Assembly (NCBI GenBank): GCA_937879855.1
Contig: CALFMO010000005.1
Coordinates: 279,053-343,052, forward strand
From: an uncultured Acidobacteriaceae bacterium
Lineage (GTDB): Bacteria; Acidobacteriota; Terriglobia; Terriglobales; Acidobacteriaceae
Reading direction: 5' to 3'
Length of the DNA: 64,000 bases
The first letter of the stretch is position 1; every line of letters begins with the position of its first letter. Shown in pieces: positions 26,758-36,042 of the stretch. The notes under the pieces were generated by a model. It did not search any database. It was not told the origin of the DNA and saw nothing but the letters and a program-made list of their open reading frames with translations. A program made the translations under genes and the position numbers.

Positions 26758-26859
26758 AACGCTCAGACTGAGTCCTCCGTTGTTTCGCCGTCTTTCCTCT
26801 CATGTTTCTGCAGAAGATCCTCGCGCTCGGTGACTTTCTTCCGTGCCCCGGCGGCGCTG

Positions 26860-27657
26860 ATGCGCGAAGTACCGTCTGAAATCATGGACGCGGCCCAATA
26901 TCCGGTCATCCTGACGTACCACTCGATCTCCGAGGGAGTCTCTCCCTTGAAAGTCTCTCCGAGCCTGTTTACCGAGCAGATGGAGTGGCTGAAAGCCAAT
27001 GCTCGCGTCGTGACTCTAGGCGAGATCGTGGCCGCTTTAGCCGGGCACAGGCCTTTGCCGGAGCGAGCCGTGGCTCTTACGTTCGACGATGGCTTCCGTG
27101 ATTTTTATTATTCTGCCGCGCCTGTCCTCAGGCGGTTGCGACTTCCCGCGACAGTGTTCTTGCCGACTGGCTACTGCGGTAAGTCGAATTGCTGGCCGAG
27201 TCAACCTGCATGGGTCAACAAAGAAGCCTTACTTGATTGGAAGCAGGCCGGCGAGCTCATACAGGACGGATTCAAGATCGGAGCACACGGAGTCAATCAC
27301 TCCGATCTAACTACTTTGCCCTTGGAAGAGGCAGAGCAAGAAATTTCGGGTAGCAAGGCTGAAATCGAAGAGCGCACCGCGCGCCCAGTGGAGTTTTTCG
27401 CATATCCCTACGGCCGCTGGAGTCCAACGCTGCGTACTCTAGTATTGGGAAATTTTCGCGGGGCGTGTGCGACGGCTGCGGGCCTCGTCGAGCCCGACGC
27501 GGACCCGTTCGCCCTTCCGCGTGCGGATGCCCACTACGTACGCCATCCCGCAAGCTTCCGAATGTTATTTACAACGAAATTTGCCGCCTACATTGCTGCC
27601 CGGCGCTTCATCCGGCGAATGCGCCGCCAGCCTGAGGGCTTCTACGCGAGAGTTTGA
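26860..27657 (+). CDS. Polysaccharide deacetylase (NodB homology domain)
   Basis: About 265 residues. Motifs of carbohydrate esterase family 4 are visible in order: LTFDDGFRDFY (catalytic base and metal Asp), IGAHGVNHSDLT (HxxxxH-type metal ligands) and FFAYPYGRW. No signal peptide, so the enzyme may act on the cytoplasmic side or on a lipid-linked sugar. It would remove N-acetyl groups from an amino sugar. Starts are ambiguous: GTG 26830, ATG 26860 and ATG 26884 are in frame and none has a clear ribosome site; I took 26860. Confidence 0.87.
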   Translation: MREVPSEIMDAAQYPVILTYHSISEGVSPLKVSPSLFTEQMEWLKANARVVTLGEIVAALAGHRPLPERAVALTFDDGFRDFYYSAAPVLRRLRLPATVFLPTGYCGKSNCWPSQPAWVNKEALLDWKQAGELIQDGFKIGAHGVNHSDLTTLPLEEAEQEISGSKAEIEERTARPVEFFAYPYGRWSPTLRTLVLGNFRGACATAAGLVEPDADPFALPRADAHYVRHPASFRMLFTTKFAAYIAARRFIRRMRRQPEGFYARV

Positions 27658-27736
27658 GAAATTTCTTCCCTCTTAGCTTCAACCACTGCACCCCTAAGTT
27701 TTCTCTAATCAAGTCTTACCCGACGAGGATAATTTC

Positions 27737-29329
27737 ATGACGCTCGCTACATCAGAGCGACGCAGTGTTGCCATTATCGGCGCTGGCCCGGCCGGCCTGA
27801 CGGCGGCTTACGAACTTTCCAAGCACGACGTTCCAGCTGTTGTTCTGGAGGCCGACAAGACCGTCGGCGGCATCTCTCGAACGGTGAACTACAAGGGATA
27901 TTTGTTTGACATTGGTGGGCACCGCTTTTTCACCAAATGGGACCAAGTGAATGAAATATGGCAGGAAGTTCTTGGTGACAAGTTCCTTCGGCGGCCTCGG
28001 CTTTCCCGCATCTACTATCGCAAAAAATTTTTCTACTATCCGTTGAAAGCAAAGAACGCGCTTTTCGGCCTGGGCTTGATCGATACGGTCCGAATTGTTT
28101 TCAGTTATTTGCGCTCGCGTCTGTTTTATTACCATAACGAACAGAATCTGGAACAGTGGGTTTCCAACCGCTTCGGCAAGCGCCTTTACGAGATTTTCTT
28201 CAAGACCTACACCGAAAAAGTGTGGGGCGTCCCCTGCACGGAGATTCGAGCAGAGTGGGCGGCACAACGAATCCAGGGCCTATCGCTCACCACCGCGGTG
28301 CGCAACGCCTTGTTCAAGCAGAAGAAAACGAAAGTCAAGACGCTGATCGACAGCTTCCAGTATCCCGAGCGCGGACCGGGGCAAATGTGGGAGGCCATGA
28401 CGGATCTGTTGCGCGAGCGAGGCTACCCCGTGGTGATGGAGCGGCCGGTTCAGAGGATCGTTCATGATGGGAAGCGAGTGGTTGCGCTCGAATGTGGCGG
28501 CCCGCGCGGGCCAGAGCGCTTTGAGGCGACTCACTTCATCAGTTCCATGCCTATTCGCGAGTTGATTAAGGCACTTGATCCGCCGCCTCCTGAGGAAGTG
28601 CGCCAGGCAGCCGATCGTCTGCGCTATCGCGATTTCCTCATCGTGAGTTTGGTCGTGAATCGCAAGGATGTCATGCCCGACAACTGGATTTACATCCACG
28701 AACCGAACGTACGCGTGGGACGAATTCAGAATTTTAAGAACTGGTCCCCGAAGATGGTGCCAGATCCCAATAAGACTTGTTTGGGCATGGAATATTTTGT
28801 CTTCGAGAACGATGATCTGTGGTCCAGCTCGGATGAGAAATTGATCGAACTGGCCAAGCGCGAAATAGGAGAGCTAAGACTAGCGCGACCGGAAGAGATC
28901 GAAGACGGCGCGGTCGTGCGCATGCCCAAGGCCTACCCGATGTATGACCACGGATGGACCAAGCAGGTAGAAATAATTCGCCACTATCTCGAGACCACCC
29001 TGCCTAATCTTCAACTGGTCGGTCGAAACGGAATGCACAAATACAACAACCAGGACCACTCGATGATGACGGCTTCGTGCGCCGCGCAAAATATATTGGG
29101 AGCGAAGCACGATTTGTGGGCTATCAACACCGAGCCCGAATATCACGAAGAGAAACGCGAAGAGCAAGCTTCCCTAGTAGACAAGGAGCTTCGGCGTCCC
29201 GCTTACGCGGAACCGCCACGGATCCCGCCAGCACCCGTGCGCGCAAACGGGGACCGAGGGGCCTTAACCCATCTGCCTGCCGCCAGCCCGGTGCTCTCAG
29301 TAGACTACTCTTCGTCAGACATGGACTAA
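27737..29329 (+). CDS. FAD-dependent oxidoreductase, UDP-galactopyranose-mutase/amine-oxidase-like
   Basis: 530 residues. VAIIGAGPAGLTAAYELS (residues 11-28) and GGISRTVNYKGYLFDIGGHRFF bind FAD, followed by WVSNRFGKRLYEIFFKTYTEKVWG. The C-terminal flavin-contacting segment is GRNGMHKYNNQDHSM. This type is related to protoporphyrinogen oxidases and UDP-galactopyranose mutases and is common in glycan loci, where it may act on nucleotide sugars or lipid-linked sugars. The tail after about residue 490 is low-complexity and Pro-rich. A 59-residue DUF5989 gene follows after 53 bp. Confidence 0.85.
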   Translation: MTLATSERRSVAIIGAGPAGLTAAYELSKHDVPAVVLEADKTVGGISRTVNYKGYLFDIGGHRFFTKWDQVNEIWQEVLGDKFLRRPRLSRIYYRKKFFYYPLKAKNALFGLGLIDTVRIVFSYLRSRLFYYHNEQNLEQWVSNRFGKRLYEIFFKTYTEKVWGVPCTEIRAEWAAQRIQGLSLTTAVRNALFKQKKTKVKTLIDSFQYPERGPGQMWEAMTDLLRERGYPVVMERPVQRIVHDGKRVVALECGGPRGPERFEATHFISSMPIRELIKALDPPPPEEVRQAADRLRYRDFLIVSLVVNRKDVMPDNWIYIHEPNVRVGRIQNFKNWSPKMVPDPNKTCLGMEYFVFENDDLWSSSDEKLIELAKREIGELRLARPEEIEDGAVVRMPKAYPMYDHGWTKQVEIIRHYLETTLPNLQLVGRNGMHKYNNQDHSMMTASCAAQNILGAKHDLWAINTEPEYHEEKREEQASLVDKELRRPAYAEPPRIPPAPVRANGDRGALTHLPAASPVLSVDYSSSDMD

Positions 29330-29370
29330 GTTGCTAGCGTGCGGCACAGCCGCCAAAATTCAAGGAAAGA

Positions 29371-29377
29371 GGGAGGG
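29371..29377 (+). promoter_or_regulatory. Ribosome binding site of the second DUF5989 gene
   Basis: GGGAGGG, five bases before ATG 29383. Supports this very short frame being a real gene. Confidence 0.65.
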
Positions 29378-29382
29378 CTGTC

Positions 29383-29562
29383 ATGGGCGTCTTACGAAAT
29401 ACGGGTCAACGTTTGGGAATCGCGGGAGAGTTGTTTTCATTCTTCTGGAGCAACAAGCGCTGGTGGATGGTACCGATCCTAGTCACACTCTTTTTGTTCG
29501 GAGTGTTGCTGGTGCTGGCACAGAGCTCCGCTATCGCTCCGTTCATTTACACACTGTTCTAG
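29383..29562 (+). CDS. DUF5989 small membrane protein (orphan copy 2)
   Basis: A 59-residue protein almost identical to that at 13598-13777: NTGQRLGIAGELFSFFW, then the same NKRWW, the same hydrophobic helix and SSAIAPFIYTLF end. The DNA of the two copies differs at many third positions while the last 36 residues are unchanged, which indicates purifying selection on the protein. Unlike copy 1, no carbamoyltransferase is adjacent; its neighbours are an FAD oxidoreductase and an epimerase. Immediately after the stop, GAGCC-TTC-GGCTC (29563-29575) could form a small hairpin. The 142-bp gap to the next gene holds nothing else I recognise. Confidence 0.85.
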   Translation: MGVLRNTGQRLGIAGELFSFFWSNKRWWMVPILVTLFLFGVLLVLAQSSAIAPFIYTLF

Positions 29563-29704
29563 GAGCCTTCGGCTCGTGCTGCTGTCGGAATTCTTTGGAT
29601 CAGGCCAGGGTAATGACGAGGCGCCAGAACTCCTCTTCAAATCCGATGTGAACGGTCGCATCGATCCTCGAGTCAGGTCGTAATTATGAGTGAGAGGAAA
29701 TGAA

Positions 29705-30760
29705 ATGAGTTACCAATCACGGTTTTCAAAACAAGACCGGAATACCGTTTCGCTGGTCACCGGTGGAGCAGGCTTTATTGGGAGCCACGTGGTGGATTCT
29801 CTGCTCGAACTCGGGCACGACGTCCTTGTGCTCGACGACCTCTCTGGCGGTTTTCGCGAGAACGTCAATCCAGCTGCGACTCTGATTGTAGGGTCAATCA
29901 CGGACACCGCACTTGTGGATGATCTTTTCTCCACACATCGAATTGACTATGTCTATCACCTCGCCGCATACGCCGCCGAAGGTCTGAGCCATTTCATTCG
30001 AAACTTTAACTACGCGAATAATCTTGTGGGCAGCATGAATTTGCTAAACAATGCGATCCGCCACCGCTGCCGCTGCTTCGTGTTCACTTCCAGTATCGCT
30101 GTTTACGGCGCTGGACAGACCCCAATGCATGAATCCATGACGCCCCAACCGGAAGATCCCTACGGCATTTCGAAATATGCGGTGGAGTTGGATCTCAAGG
30201 CGGCAAAGCGCATGTTTGGGCTAGATTACATCATCTTCCGCCCCCATAACGTTTACGGCGAAAGGCAGAACATTGGGGATCCTTATCGCAACGTAATCGG
30301 CATTTTCATGAATCAGATCCTGCAAGGATTGCCGTGCACGATCTTTGGCGATGGAACCCAGACCCGCGCTTTCAGTCACATTGAAGATGTCGCTCCCGTG
30401 ATCGCCGCGTCTGTGTCTAATCTTGCGGCTTACAACCAGACGTTCAATGTGGGTGCGGATATTCCTTACTCAGTGAACTATCTGGCCGAGCAGGTTCAAC
30501 GCGCGTTAGGAAAACATACCGCTGTGGTGCACCTTCCCGCCCGTGAGGAAGTTCTGCACGCGTTCAGCGATCACAGCAAGTCGAGAGAGGTGTTCGGTGT
30601 TGCCGCCCAAGTCACACTCGAAGAAGGTTTGCAGAGAATGGCCGCATGGGTAAAACAAGTCGGGGCTCGCGAAGGTAAGCCCTTCGACAACATCGAGATC
30701 GAACAAGAAATGCCCCCATCCTGGAGAAAGCTATGTACAACGGCAAAACTGTCAGCGTAG
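29705..30760 (+). CDS. NAD-dependent nucleotide-sugar epimerase/dehydratase
   Basis: 351 residues of the extended SDR family. SLVTGGAGFIGSHVVDSLLE is the NAD-binding motif; HLAAYAAEGLSHF, FVFTSSIAVYG and the catalytic YGISK follow, then FRPHNVYGERQ and FGDGTQTRAFSHIEDV. Closest in pattern to UDP-glucose 4-epimerase-like enzymes. ATG 29705 follows GAGAGG (29692-29697). Its end overlaps the following GT2 gene by 28 bp. Confidence 0.88.
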   Translation: MSYQSRFSKQDRNTVSLVTGGAGFIGSHVVDSLLELGHDVLVLDDLSGGFRENVNPAATLIVGSITDTALVDDLFSTHRIDYVYHLAAYAAEGLSHFIRNFNYANNLVGSMNLLNNAIRHRCRCFVFTSSIAVYGAGQTPMHESMTPQPEDPYGISKYAVELDLKAAKRMFGLDYIIFRPHNVYGERQNIGDPYRNVIGIFMNQILQGLPCTIFGDGTQTRAFSHIEDVAPVIAASVSNLAAYNQTFNVGADIPYSVNYLAEQVQRALGKHTAVVHLPAREEVLHAFSDHSKSREVFGVAAQVTLEEGLQRMAAWVKQVGAREGKPFDNIEIEQEMPPSWRKLCTTAKLSA

Positions 30761-31506
30761 TAATGCCCGCCTACAACGAGGAGAAGGGTATTGCAACGGT
30801 GGTGCGTTCTTTTTTGAGCTTGCCGGAGGTTGACGAGGTCATTGTCGCCAACAACAACAGCAGTGACAGGACTGCCGAGCTGGCGGCAGAGGCCGGCGCA
30901 AGAGTAGTGCAGGAAAAACGCAGAGGGTATGGCTACGCATCACAAGCGGCGCTCCGTTCTGCCGCCTCCGATTACGTTGTAGTCGTCGAATCCGATGTTA
31001 CTTTCCGGGCCGAGGATGTCCGCAAGTTTTTAGTGTACGCGGAGGATTTCGATGTAGTGATAGGCAGCCGCACTTCCAAGTCGTGTATCTGGGAAGGCTC
31101 AAATATGGGGCCGTTCTTGCGATACGGAAATTGGGCGGTGGGCAAGATGCTTGAATACCTACACAACGGTCCTTGCCTGACCGACGTGGGTTGCACCTAC
31201 AAGTTGTTCCGTCGCGAAGCTCTGCAGCACTTGATTCCGATGTTTACCGTCGGACACAGTCATTTCTCGCCAGAGTTGATGATTTTGGCCATTCGCTCCC
31301 ATCTCGATTGCATCGAAATCCCCGTTCACTACGGACCCCGTACCGGAACATCAAAAATCACAGGAAATTTCTGGAAGGCATTCCGCCTGGGCTTACGCAT
31401 GATGGCGATGATCATCGCGTACCGCTTCAAGTATATCCCCGCAGTCGTTCCGGAAGCCCGCACTACACCTCGACGCGTATTGGCTAAAGGCAGTTTAGGA
31501 AACTGA
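30733..31506 (+). CDS. GT2 family glycosyltransferase
   Basis: 257 residues: VVMPAYNEEKGIATVVRSFL, IVANNNSSDRTAELAAEAGA and VVVESDVTF (metal-site region), then VIGSRTSKSC. It resembles DPM1/GtrB-type polyprenyl-phosphate glycosyltransferases without the C-terminal membrane helices. It could make the lipid-linked donor for the GT39 protein that follows 37 bp downstream (inference). The start lies inside the end of the epimerase gene. Confidence 0.88.
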   Translation: MYNGKTVSVVMPAYNEEKGIATVVRSFLSLPEVDEVIVANNNSSDRTAELAAEAGARVVQEKRRGYGYASQAALRSAASDYVVVVESDVTFRAEDVRKFLVYAEDFDVVIGSRTSKSCIWEGSNMGPFLRYGNWAVGKMLEYLHNGPCLTDVGCTYKLFRREALQHLIPMFTVGHSHFSPELMILAIRSHLDCIEIPVHYGPRTGTSKITGNFWKAFRLGLRMMAMIIAYRFKYIPAVVPEARTTPRRVLAKGSLGN

Positions 31507-31543
31507 TCAAAGAATCTGAAGAATGCGATCGTGACGTGTTTCC

Positions 31544-33400
31544 ATGAGCGCTACCCGACAACTGACCGACGAAATCTCCGATACCCATAAGGCAGGCGTG
31601 TTTCGCACGAACGACGTCGTGTGCGAGACACCAAAAGGTTCCAGCAACAATACTACTTACGGTCTTATTGTAGTGCTGGTTGTTGGCATAGCCGTTGCCC
31701 GGATTGTGTCTACCTATCAGCAGTTTACCCAAACCGTGGATGAACCTTACCACATCGCAGCGGGTATGCAGTTGTTGCAGCACCGAACCCCTACAATTGA
31801 CCATCCGCCACTCGCCCAGGTTTTTATTGCGTTGGGTTTGTACCTGCAGGAGCTGCGAGCGCCCCATGAGGGAACTAATGGGCTGCAACAGACTTTCCGC
31901 CAGGGTACCGACGAAGGCACCGAACGAGGCAATACGATTCTGAATAGAAACGATCAGTATTGGCATAACCTTGCAGTCGCGCGTCTCGGAACCTTGCCTT
32001 TCTTTCTATTGTCGTGCGCTGTAGTTTGGTTCTGGAGCAATCAGCTGTGGGGCAGGCAGGCGGCTCTATTTTCACTTACGCTTTACACTCTGCTCCCGCC
32101 TATACTTGGGCACAGCGGGCTTGCTACGACGGATATCGCGGCTGCCGCTACCCTATGTCTTGCGCTGTACGCCCTTGCGAGCTGGAGTCAGAAACCCACG
32201 TGGAGGGCGACAGGATTCCTGGGCCTTGCGATCGGAATGGCGATAGTGTCCAAGCTTTCTGCCGTGCTCTTCTTGTCTGGATGCGTAGGCATCCTGTTAA
32301 TTATCTGGATTATACATAGGCGAAAGTCCCTCCTGGATCGGGGAGTCTGGGGACGAGTTGGCAAAATCGTAACCTCATTGGTTGTTGCCTATATCGTCAT
32401 CTGGGCTGGCTATCTATTCTCCACGAGCCCAATTCAAGCATCCCCGCCTCATGCTCTGGTCGATCGATTCTTTTCTCGCATCCCACGAATCCACAAGTCG
32501 CTCGACGCCCTATTGGAGATGCCTGTGCCAGCGGGCCAAATGCCGGAGACCATTCATGTGCTGGCTGCCCATAACAGAGGGGGACACAGCGCATTTTTTC
32601 TAGGCGAATGGAGACGGCACGGATGGTGGTATTTCTTTCCGGTCATGCTCCTGGTCAAAACACCCCTGCCGTTTCTTCTCCTTGCTTTCATTGGGAGCGC
32701 ACTGCTGATTCGCTTCGCAGGCAGAGAAGATGACTGGCGAAAGAGCTTGCCGGCGGTCTTCGCTCTTGTAATCTTGGCGCTCTCACTTTCCAGCAAGATT
32801 ACGGTTGGGTTGCGGCACATCTTCGGAGTCTACATCCTGCTCGCGATTGTGAGTGGTTTTATCGCAGCGGAGTTGTGGAATTCGAAAAAGCAGGGATCGC
32901 TGCCTCGCATATTCGTGGCAAGTGCAATACTTTGCCTGGCGGTGGGCTCGATTCTGGCGCATCCGAACTATCTGGCCTACTTCAATTTCTTCGTTTCCCG
33001 CCATCCTGAACGAATCGAGGTCGATTCCGATCTGGACTGGGGGCAGGATCTCGCTGGGTTGTCAAAGTGGTTGCATGCGCACAATGTGCAGGACGTGACG
33101 CTATCGTACTTTGGTACAGCCGATCTTACCCATGCGGATCTGCCGGCTTTTCACCAGCTCATTCCGTATCAAAGGACCACAGGCTGGATTGCTATTAGTG
33201 CGTACAATCGCACCCTGCCAACTCCGTTCCTGGTCAATCAATTGCCGAATATCGCACCTTACTATTACATTCCGTGGAACTTTGATAGCCGTAAGCAGGA
33301 AAAAGGTCCATTTGCTTGGCTGGTGGATTATCAGCCAATTGCGAAAGTAGGTGCTTCAATCTTCGTTTATTACATTCCCGTAAATGAAAAGGCCCTTTAA
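31544..33400 (+). CDS. GT39-type membrane glycosyltransferase
   Basis: 618 residues with about twelve membrane helices. The first extracytoplasmic loop carries TVDEPYHIAAGMQLLQH (the DE pair of PMT/ArnT enzymes) and TPTIDHPPLAQ, and a second loop contains NRGGHSAFFLGEWRRHGWWYFF. VDSDLDWGQDLAGLSKWL near the C-terminus is a recurrent motif of this subfamily. It transfers a sugar from a polyprenyl phosphate to an acceptor on the periplasmic face. It comes directly after a GT2 that could supply its donor. Confidence 0.87.
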   Translation: MSATRQLTDEISDTHKAGVFRTNDVVCETPKGSSNNTTYGLIVVLVVGIAVARIVSTYQQFTQTVDEPYHIAAGMQLLQHRTPTIDHPPLAQVFIALGLYLQELRAPHEGTNGLQQTFRQGTDEGTERGNTILNRNDQYWHNLAVARLGTLPFFLLSCAVVWFWSNQLWGRQAALFSLTLYTLLPPILGHSGLATTDIAAAATLCLALYALASWSQKPTWRATGFLGLAIGMAIVSKLSAVLFLSGCVGILLIIWIIHRRKSLLDRGVWGRVGKIVTSLVVAYIVIWAGYLFSTSPIQASPPHALVDRFFSRIPRIHKSLDALLEMPVPAGQMPETIHVLAAHNRGGHSAFFLGEWRRHGWWYFFPVMLLVKTPLPFLLLAFIGSALLIRFAGREDDWRKSLPAVFALVILALSLSSKITVGLRHIFGVYILLAIVSGFIAAELWNSKKQGSLPRIFVASAILCLAVGSILAHPNYLAYFNFFVSRHPERIEVDSDLDWGQDLAGLSKWLHAHNVQDVTLSYFGTADLTHADLPAFHQLIPYQRTTGWIAISAYNRTLPTPFLVNQLPNIAPYYYIPWNFDSRKQEKGPFAWLVDYQPIAKVGASIFVYYIPVNEKAL

Positions 33401-33524
33401 TAGGAACAGGACTAACCGTCCAAAACGGTTGCAAAGAGCATAGATGAGTTGGGCCTCCATGATGGGAAAGAACATAAAAGTGCTTGCTTCGCATGGCGTC
33501 GCTCGGTAGAACGCGATTTCAACA

Positions 33525-34901
33525 ATGAACCCGAAAAACATTCTGTTCAGTCTGAATACCATGCTGGTCAGCGAGACTGAAGTCTTGCTCGATGCACCGG
33601 TGCGCTTGGATGTCGAGCACTATACTCCGAAGAAAACGGCACAAGATATCCGCAGCACGCCAGACTTGGCGCGCTTTATGGCGCTAGCGGTAGAACTCCT
33701 ATTGTTGTTAGCGGTGTTTCGTCTCTACCATCTCGAAACCCCCGTTTTCTTGCGAATGTCTGTCATCGTATGTACAGCCTTTCTGATTCACTACTGGATT
33801 CCGTTCCGCCTGAAGGAGCCGTTCTTTGTAACGGTGTCAATGGGAGCCGCATTCTACCTACTGCAACCGGTCGTGGCGACCTTGCTTGTGGCCTTCGGGT
33901 TGACATTGTTCCTGATTCTTCGGAGCCCAATGGCGCTGCGATGGCGCGTGTTCTGTCTGGTTGCCATCTTCGCAGGTTTAATTTATGGCCGCGCTACTGG
34001 CAGTTTCCACATCCCAATTTCGTTTTATCCTGTGTTTGGGGCGCTATTCATGTTCCGCATCGTCATCTATGTCTACGATCTGGCGCACGGAAAAGAACCG
34101 GCACACCTGCTGTCGTTTTTGAGTTATTTCTTCTTGTTACCGAACTACTGCTTTACACTCTTTCCGGTTATCGACTATCAGACGATGCGGCGCGGATACT
34201 ACCAGCGCGATATTCACGACATCGCTCAGCAAGGCATCTGCTGGATGACACGTGGTACGGTCCAACTGATGCTTTACCGCTTAGTGATCTATTACAACGA
34301 TCGCTATCTACCGGACCGGATCTCAAACTTAGGCGCTCTGATCTCTACCATGGTTCTCACGTTCCTGCTTTATTTGAACGTCTCGGGAAGTTTCCATTTG
34401 GTTGTGGGTATGCTGCATCTTTTTGGTTACGATCTTCCTGAAACCAACCGGCGCTACTTGCTGTCCAGCAGTTTTGTTGATTTCTGGCGTCGCGCCAATA
34501 TCTATTGGAAAGATTTCATGGTAAAGATTGTGTATTTTCCTGTGTATTTTAAAATACGCAAAAAGGGAGAGTTTCGCGCTCAGTTGCTGGCCACCACAGT
34601 AGTATTCGTGGTGACTTGGGCACTGCATTCCTACCAATTCTTCTGGATCCAGGGCTCGTTTATTTTCACCTGGCCAGACACTATCTTCTGGACAATTCTT
34701 GGGTTCCTAATCATCGCCAACGTGCTCTATGAAAGGCGGCACAAGGCTCGTCCCGATTCGTCCTGGCGAGGCCGAGCGTTTCTGGCGATGCGGACGCTTG
34801 GAACAATGGCCGTCATTATCACACTGTGGTCATTGTGGTCGTCAGCTAGCCTGAATTCTTGGGTTTACTTTATGACACACTGGATCCGGAGCGGTTCATG
34901 A
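33525..34901 (+). CDS. MBOAT-family membrane O-acyltransferase
   Basis: 458 residues with about ten membrane helices. FLSYFFLLPNYCFTLFPVIDYQTM and DFWRRANIYWKDFMVKIVYFPVYF are characteristic MBOAT segments, and TWALHSYQFFW contains the expected catalytic His (His368). MBOAT proteins such as DltB and AlgI pass an acyl group from a cytoplasmic carrier through the membrane to an extracytoplasmic polymer. Its stop overlaps the ATG of an SGNH protein (ATGA), as in DltB/DltD or AlgI/AlgJ-type pairs. The downstream carrier-protein and adenylation genes suggest its acyl donor. No clear ribosome site at ATG 33525; an ATG at 33561 is possible. Confidence 0.85.
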   Translation: MNPKNILFSLNTMLVSETEVLLDAPVRLDVEHYTPKKTAQDIRSTPDLARFMALAVELLLLLAVFRLYHLETPVFLRMSVIVCTAFLIHYWIPFRLKEPFFVTVSMGAAFYLLQPVVATLLVAFGLTLFLILRSPMALRWRVFCLVAIFAGLIYGRATGSFHIPISFYPVFGALFMFRIVIYVYDLAHGKEPAHLLSFLSYFFLLPNYCFTLFPVIDYQTMRRGYYQRDIHDIAQQGICWMTRGTVQLMLYRLVIYYNDRYLPDRISNLGALISTMVLTFLLYLNVSGSFHLVVGMLHLFGYDLPETNRRYLLSSSFVDFWRRANIYWKDFMVKIVYFPVYFKIRKKGEFRAQLLATTVVFVVTWALHSYQFFWIQGSFIFTWPDTIFWTILGFLIIANVLYERRHKARPDSSWRGRAFLAMRTLGTMAVIITLWSLWSSASLNSWVYFMTHWIRSGS

Positions 34902-36007
34902 ACAGCGGCAAGCGCCTTAACAAACAATTTTGGCGTGAGGCGGTGCTGGTCGCCGCCATTCTGGCCGGATTGGCCACGCTGGCTAGAGCTACGAATCGGC
35001 TCTATGGAACTTCCTGGGGTCGCCATCCGGCGATCATGATCTCGGTGACTCGTAGCCGAGAACTGTTGAACAATCCCGGCGTTACGGGGTACTACGAAAG
35101 GCTTTTCGCTGCCGCTCCGCGAGTGGAAAAGAACTATATCTTTGACCACAGCTTTAGAATCTACCGTTTCAAACCGAATCTCACTTGGGAACATGACCTA
35201 TTGACGACAAACAGCTTTGGCTTGGTCGGTGGTGATTGCTCCGAGCGCAAGCCCCCGCACACCCGAAGAATTGCGCTGCTGGGAGACTCGGTGGCAGCTG
35301 GCCACATGGTCAGAGCAAATCAAATCTTCGGAGCACTGCTGGAAGACCGGCTTAACGCTGACCATGCTGCCGGAGCGTCGGAGCATTTCGAAGTCCTGAA
35401 TTTCGCGACTATCGCATATACGCTTCCCCAGATTCTTGACGTATCCAAAGATGAGGCTGCGCGTTTCGATCCCGACGTATACATGCTGGCGCTCACTGAA
35501 TTGGCGGTTTACAGATCGTGGGATCGACACCTAGTGCAACTGATTCAGTCGGGAATTGATCCGAAGTACGAGTTCCTCCGAGAAACACTTCGGCGAGCGA
35601 AGGTATCTCAGGCAGATGACGCTCTCACGTTGTACGGTAAGCTAGCTCCGTACCGGATTTCCATTTTGCGCGAAGCACTCGCGGAGATGAAAGCTAACGC
35701 GATGCTCCACCATGCTTCGTTCTTTGTCGTACTCCTGCCCTCTGTGGAGGCCGGGGAGCTGAGTAAGAAACGATTTGAAGGAATTCCTGAATTACTAAAC
35801 TCGCTTGGAATCCCTTTTATCGATACGCTGGACACGTTCGACGGAGTAATGCAGACTGGCTCGATTGCTGCGTTTCCGGGCGACCCCCACCCAAATGCGC
35901 AGGGTCACGCGATGATTTATCGGAACCTTTACGCCAAACTCCGTGCACAGCCTGAGATCTGGAATGGCCTGGTGGGGTACTCGCGTGATGCTACGAATCA
36001 GAGATAA
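34898..36007 (+). CDS. SGNH protein paired with the MBOAT (DltD/AlgJ-like position)
   Basis: 369 residues, starting at ATG 34898, which overlaps the MBOAT stop by 4 bp. N-terminal membrane anchor (AVLVAAILAGLATLARA), then LLGDSVAAGHMV with the nucleophile Ser, VLNFATIAYTLPQIL, and FPGDPHPNAQGHAMIY supplying Asp and His. The triad looks intact. In Dlt and alginate systems the SGNH partner completes acyl transfer outside the membrane after the MBOAT; the same job is the simplest inference here. The acyl-CoA-dehydrogenase-like gene follows after 35 bp. Confidence 0.83.
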   Translation: MNSGKRLNKQFWREAVLVAAILAGLATLARATNRLYGTSWGRHPAIMISVTRSRELLNNPGVTGYYERLFAAAPRVEKNYIFDHSFRIYRFKPNLTWEHDLLTTNSFGLVGGDCSERKPPHTRRIALLGDSVAAGHMVRANQIFGALLEDRLNADHAAGASEHFEVLNFATIAYTLPQILDVSKDEAARFDPDVYMLALTELAVYRSWDRHLVQLIQSGIDPKYEFLRETLRRAKVSQADDALTLYGKLAPYRISILREALAEMKANAMLHHASFFVVLLPSVEAGELSKKRFEGIPELLNSLGIPFIDTLDTFDGVMQTGSIAAFPGDPHPNAQGHAMIYRNLYAKLRAQPEIWNGLVGYSRDATNQR

Positions 36008-36013
36008 TATCTC
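36001..36013. repeat. Short palindrome at the SGNH/oxidase junction
   Basis: GAGATA-A-TATCTC, perfect apart from the central base, spanning the stop codon of the SGNH gene and lying 30 bp before the GTG of the oxidase. Could be an operator or chance; no second copy seen. Confidence 0.25.
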
Positions 36014-36042
36014 CGATCAAATATACATTCTAGGATTTCCAA

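Noticed and set aside
29331..29651. A 106-codon frame overlapping the orphan DUF5989 gene
   Set aside because: It is the shifted frame of the DUF5989 gene; the 59-residue frame has the ribosome site and the conserved protein.
29563..29704. Possible remnant of the second small membrane gene of the carbamoyl cassette
   Set aside because: Only scattered short matches (for example TCCGATGTG) to the region before 13834; no translatable similarity.
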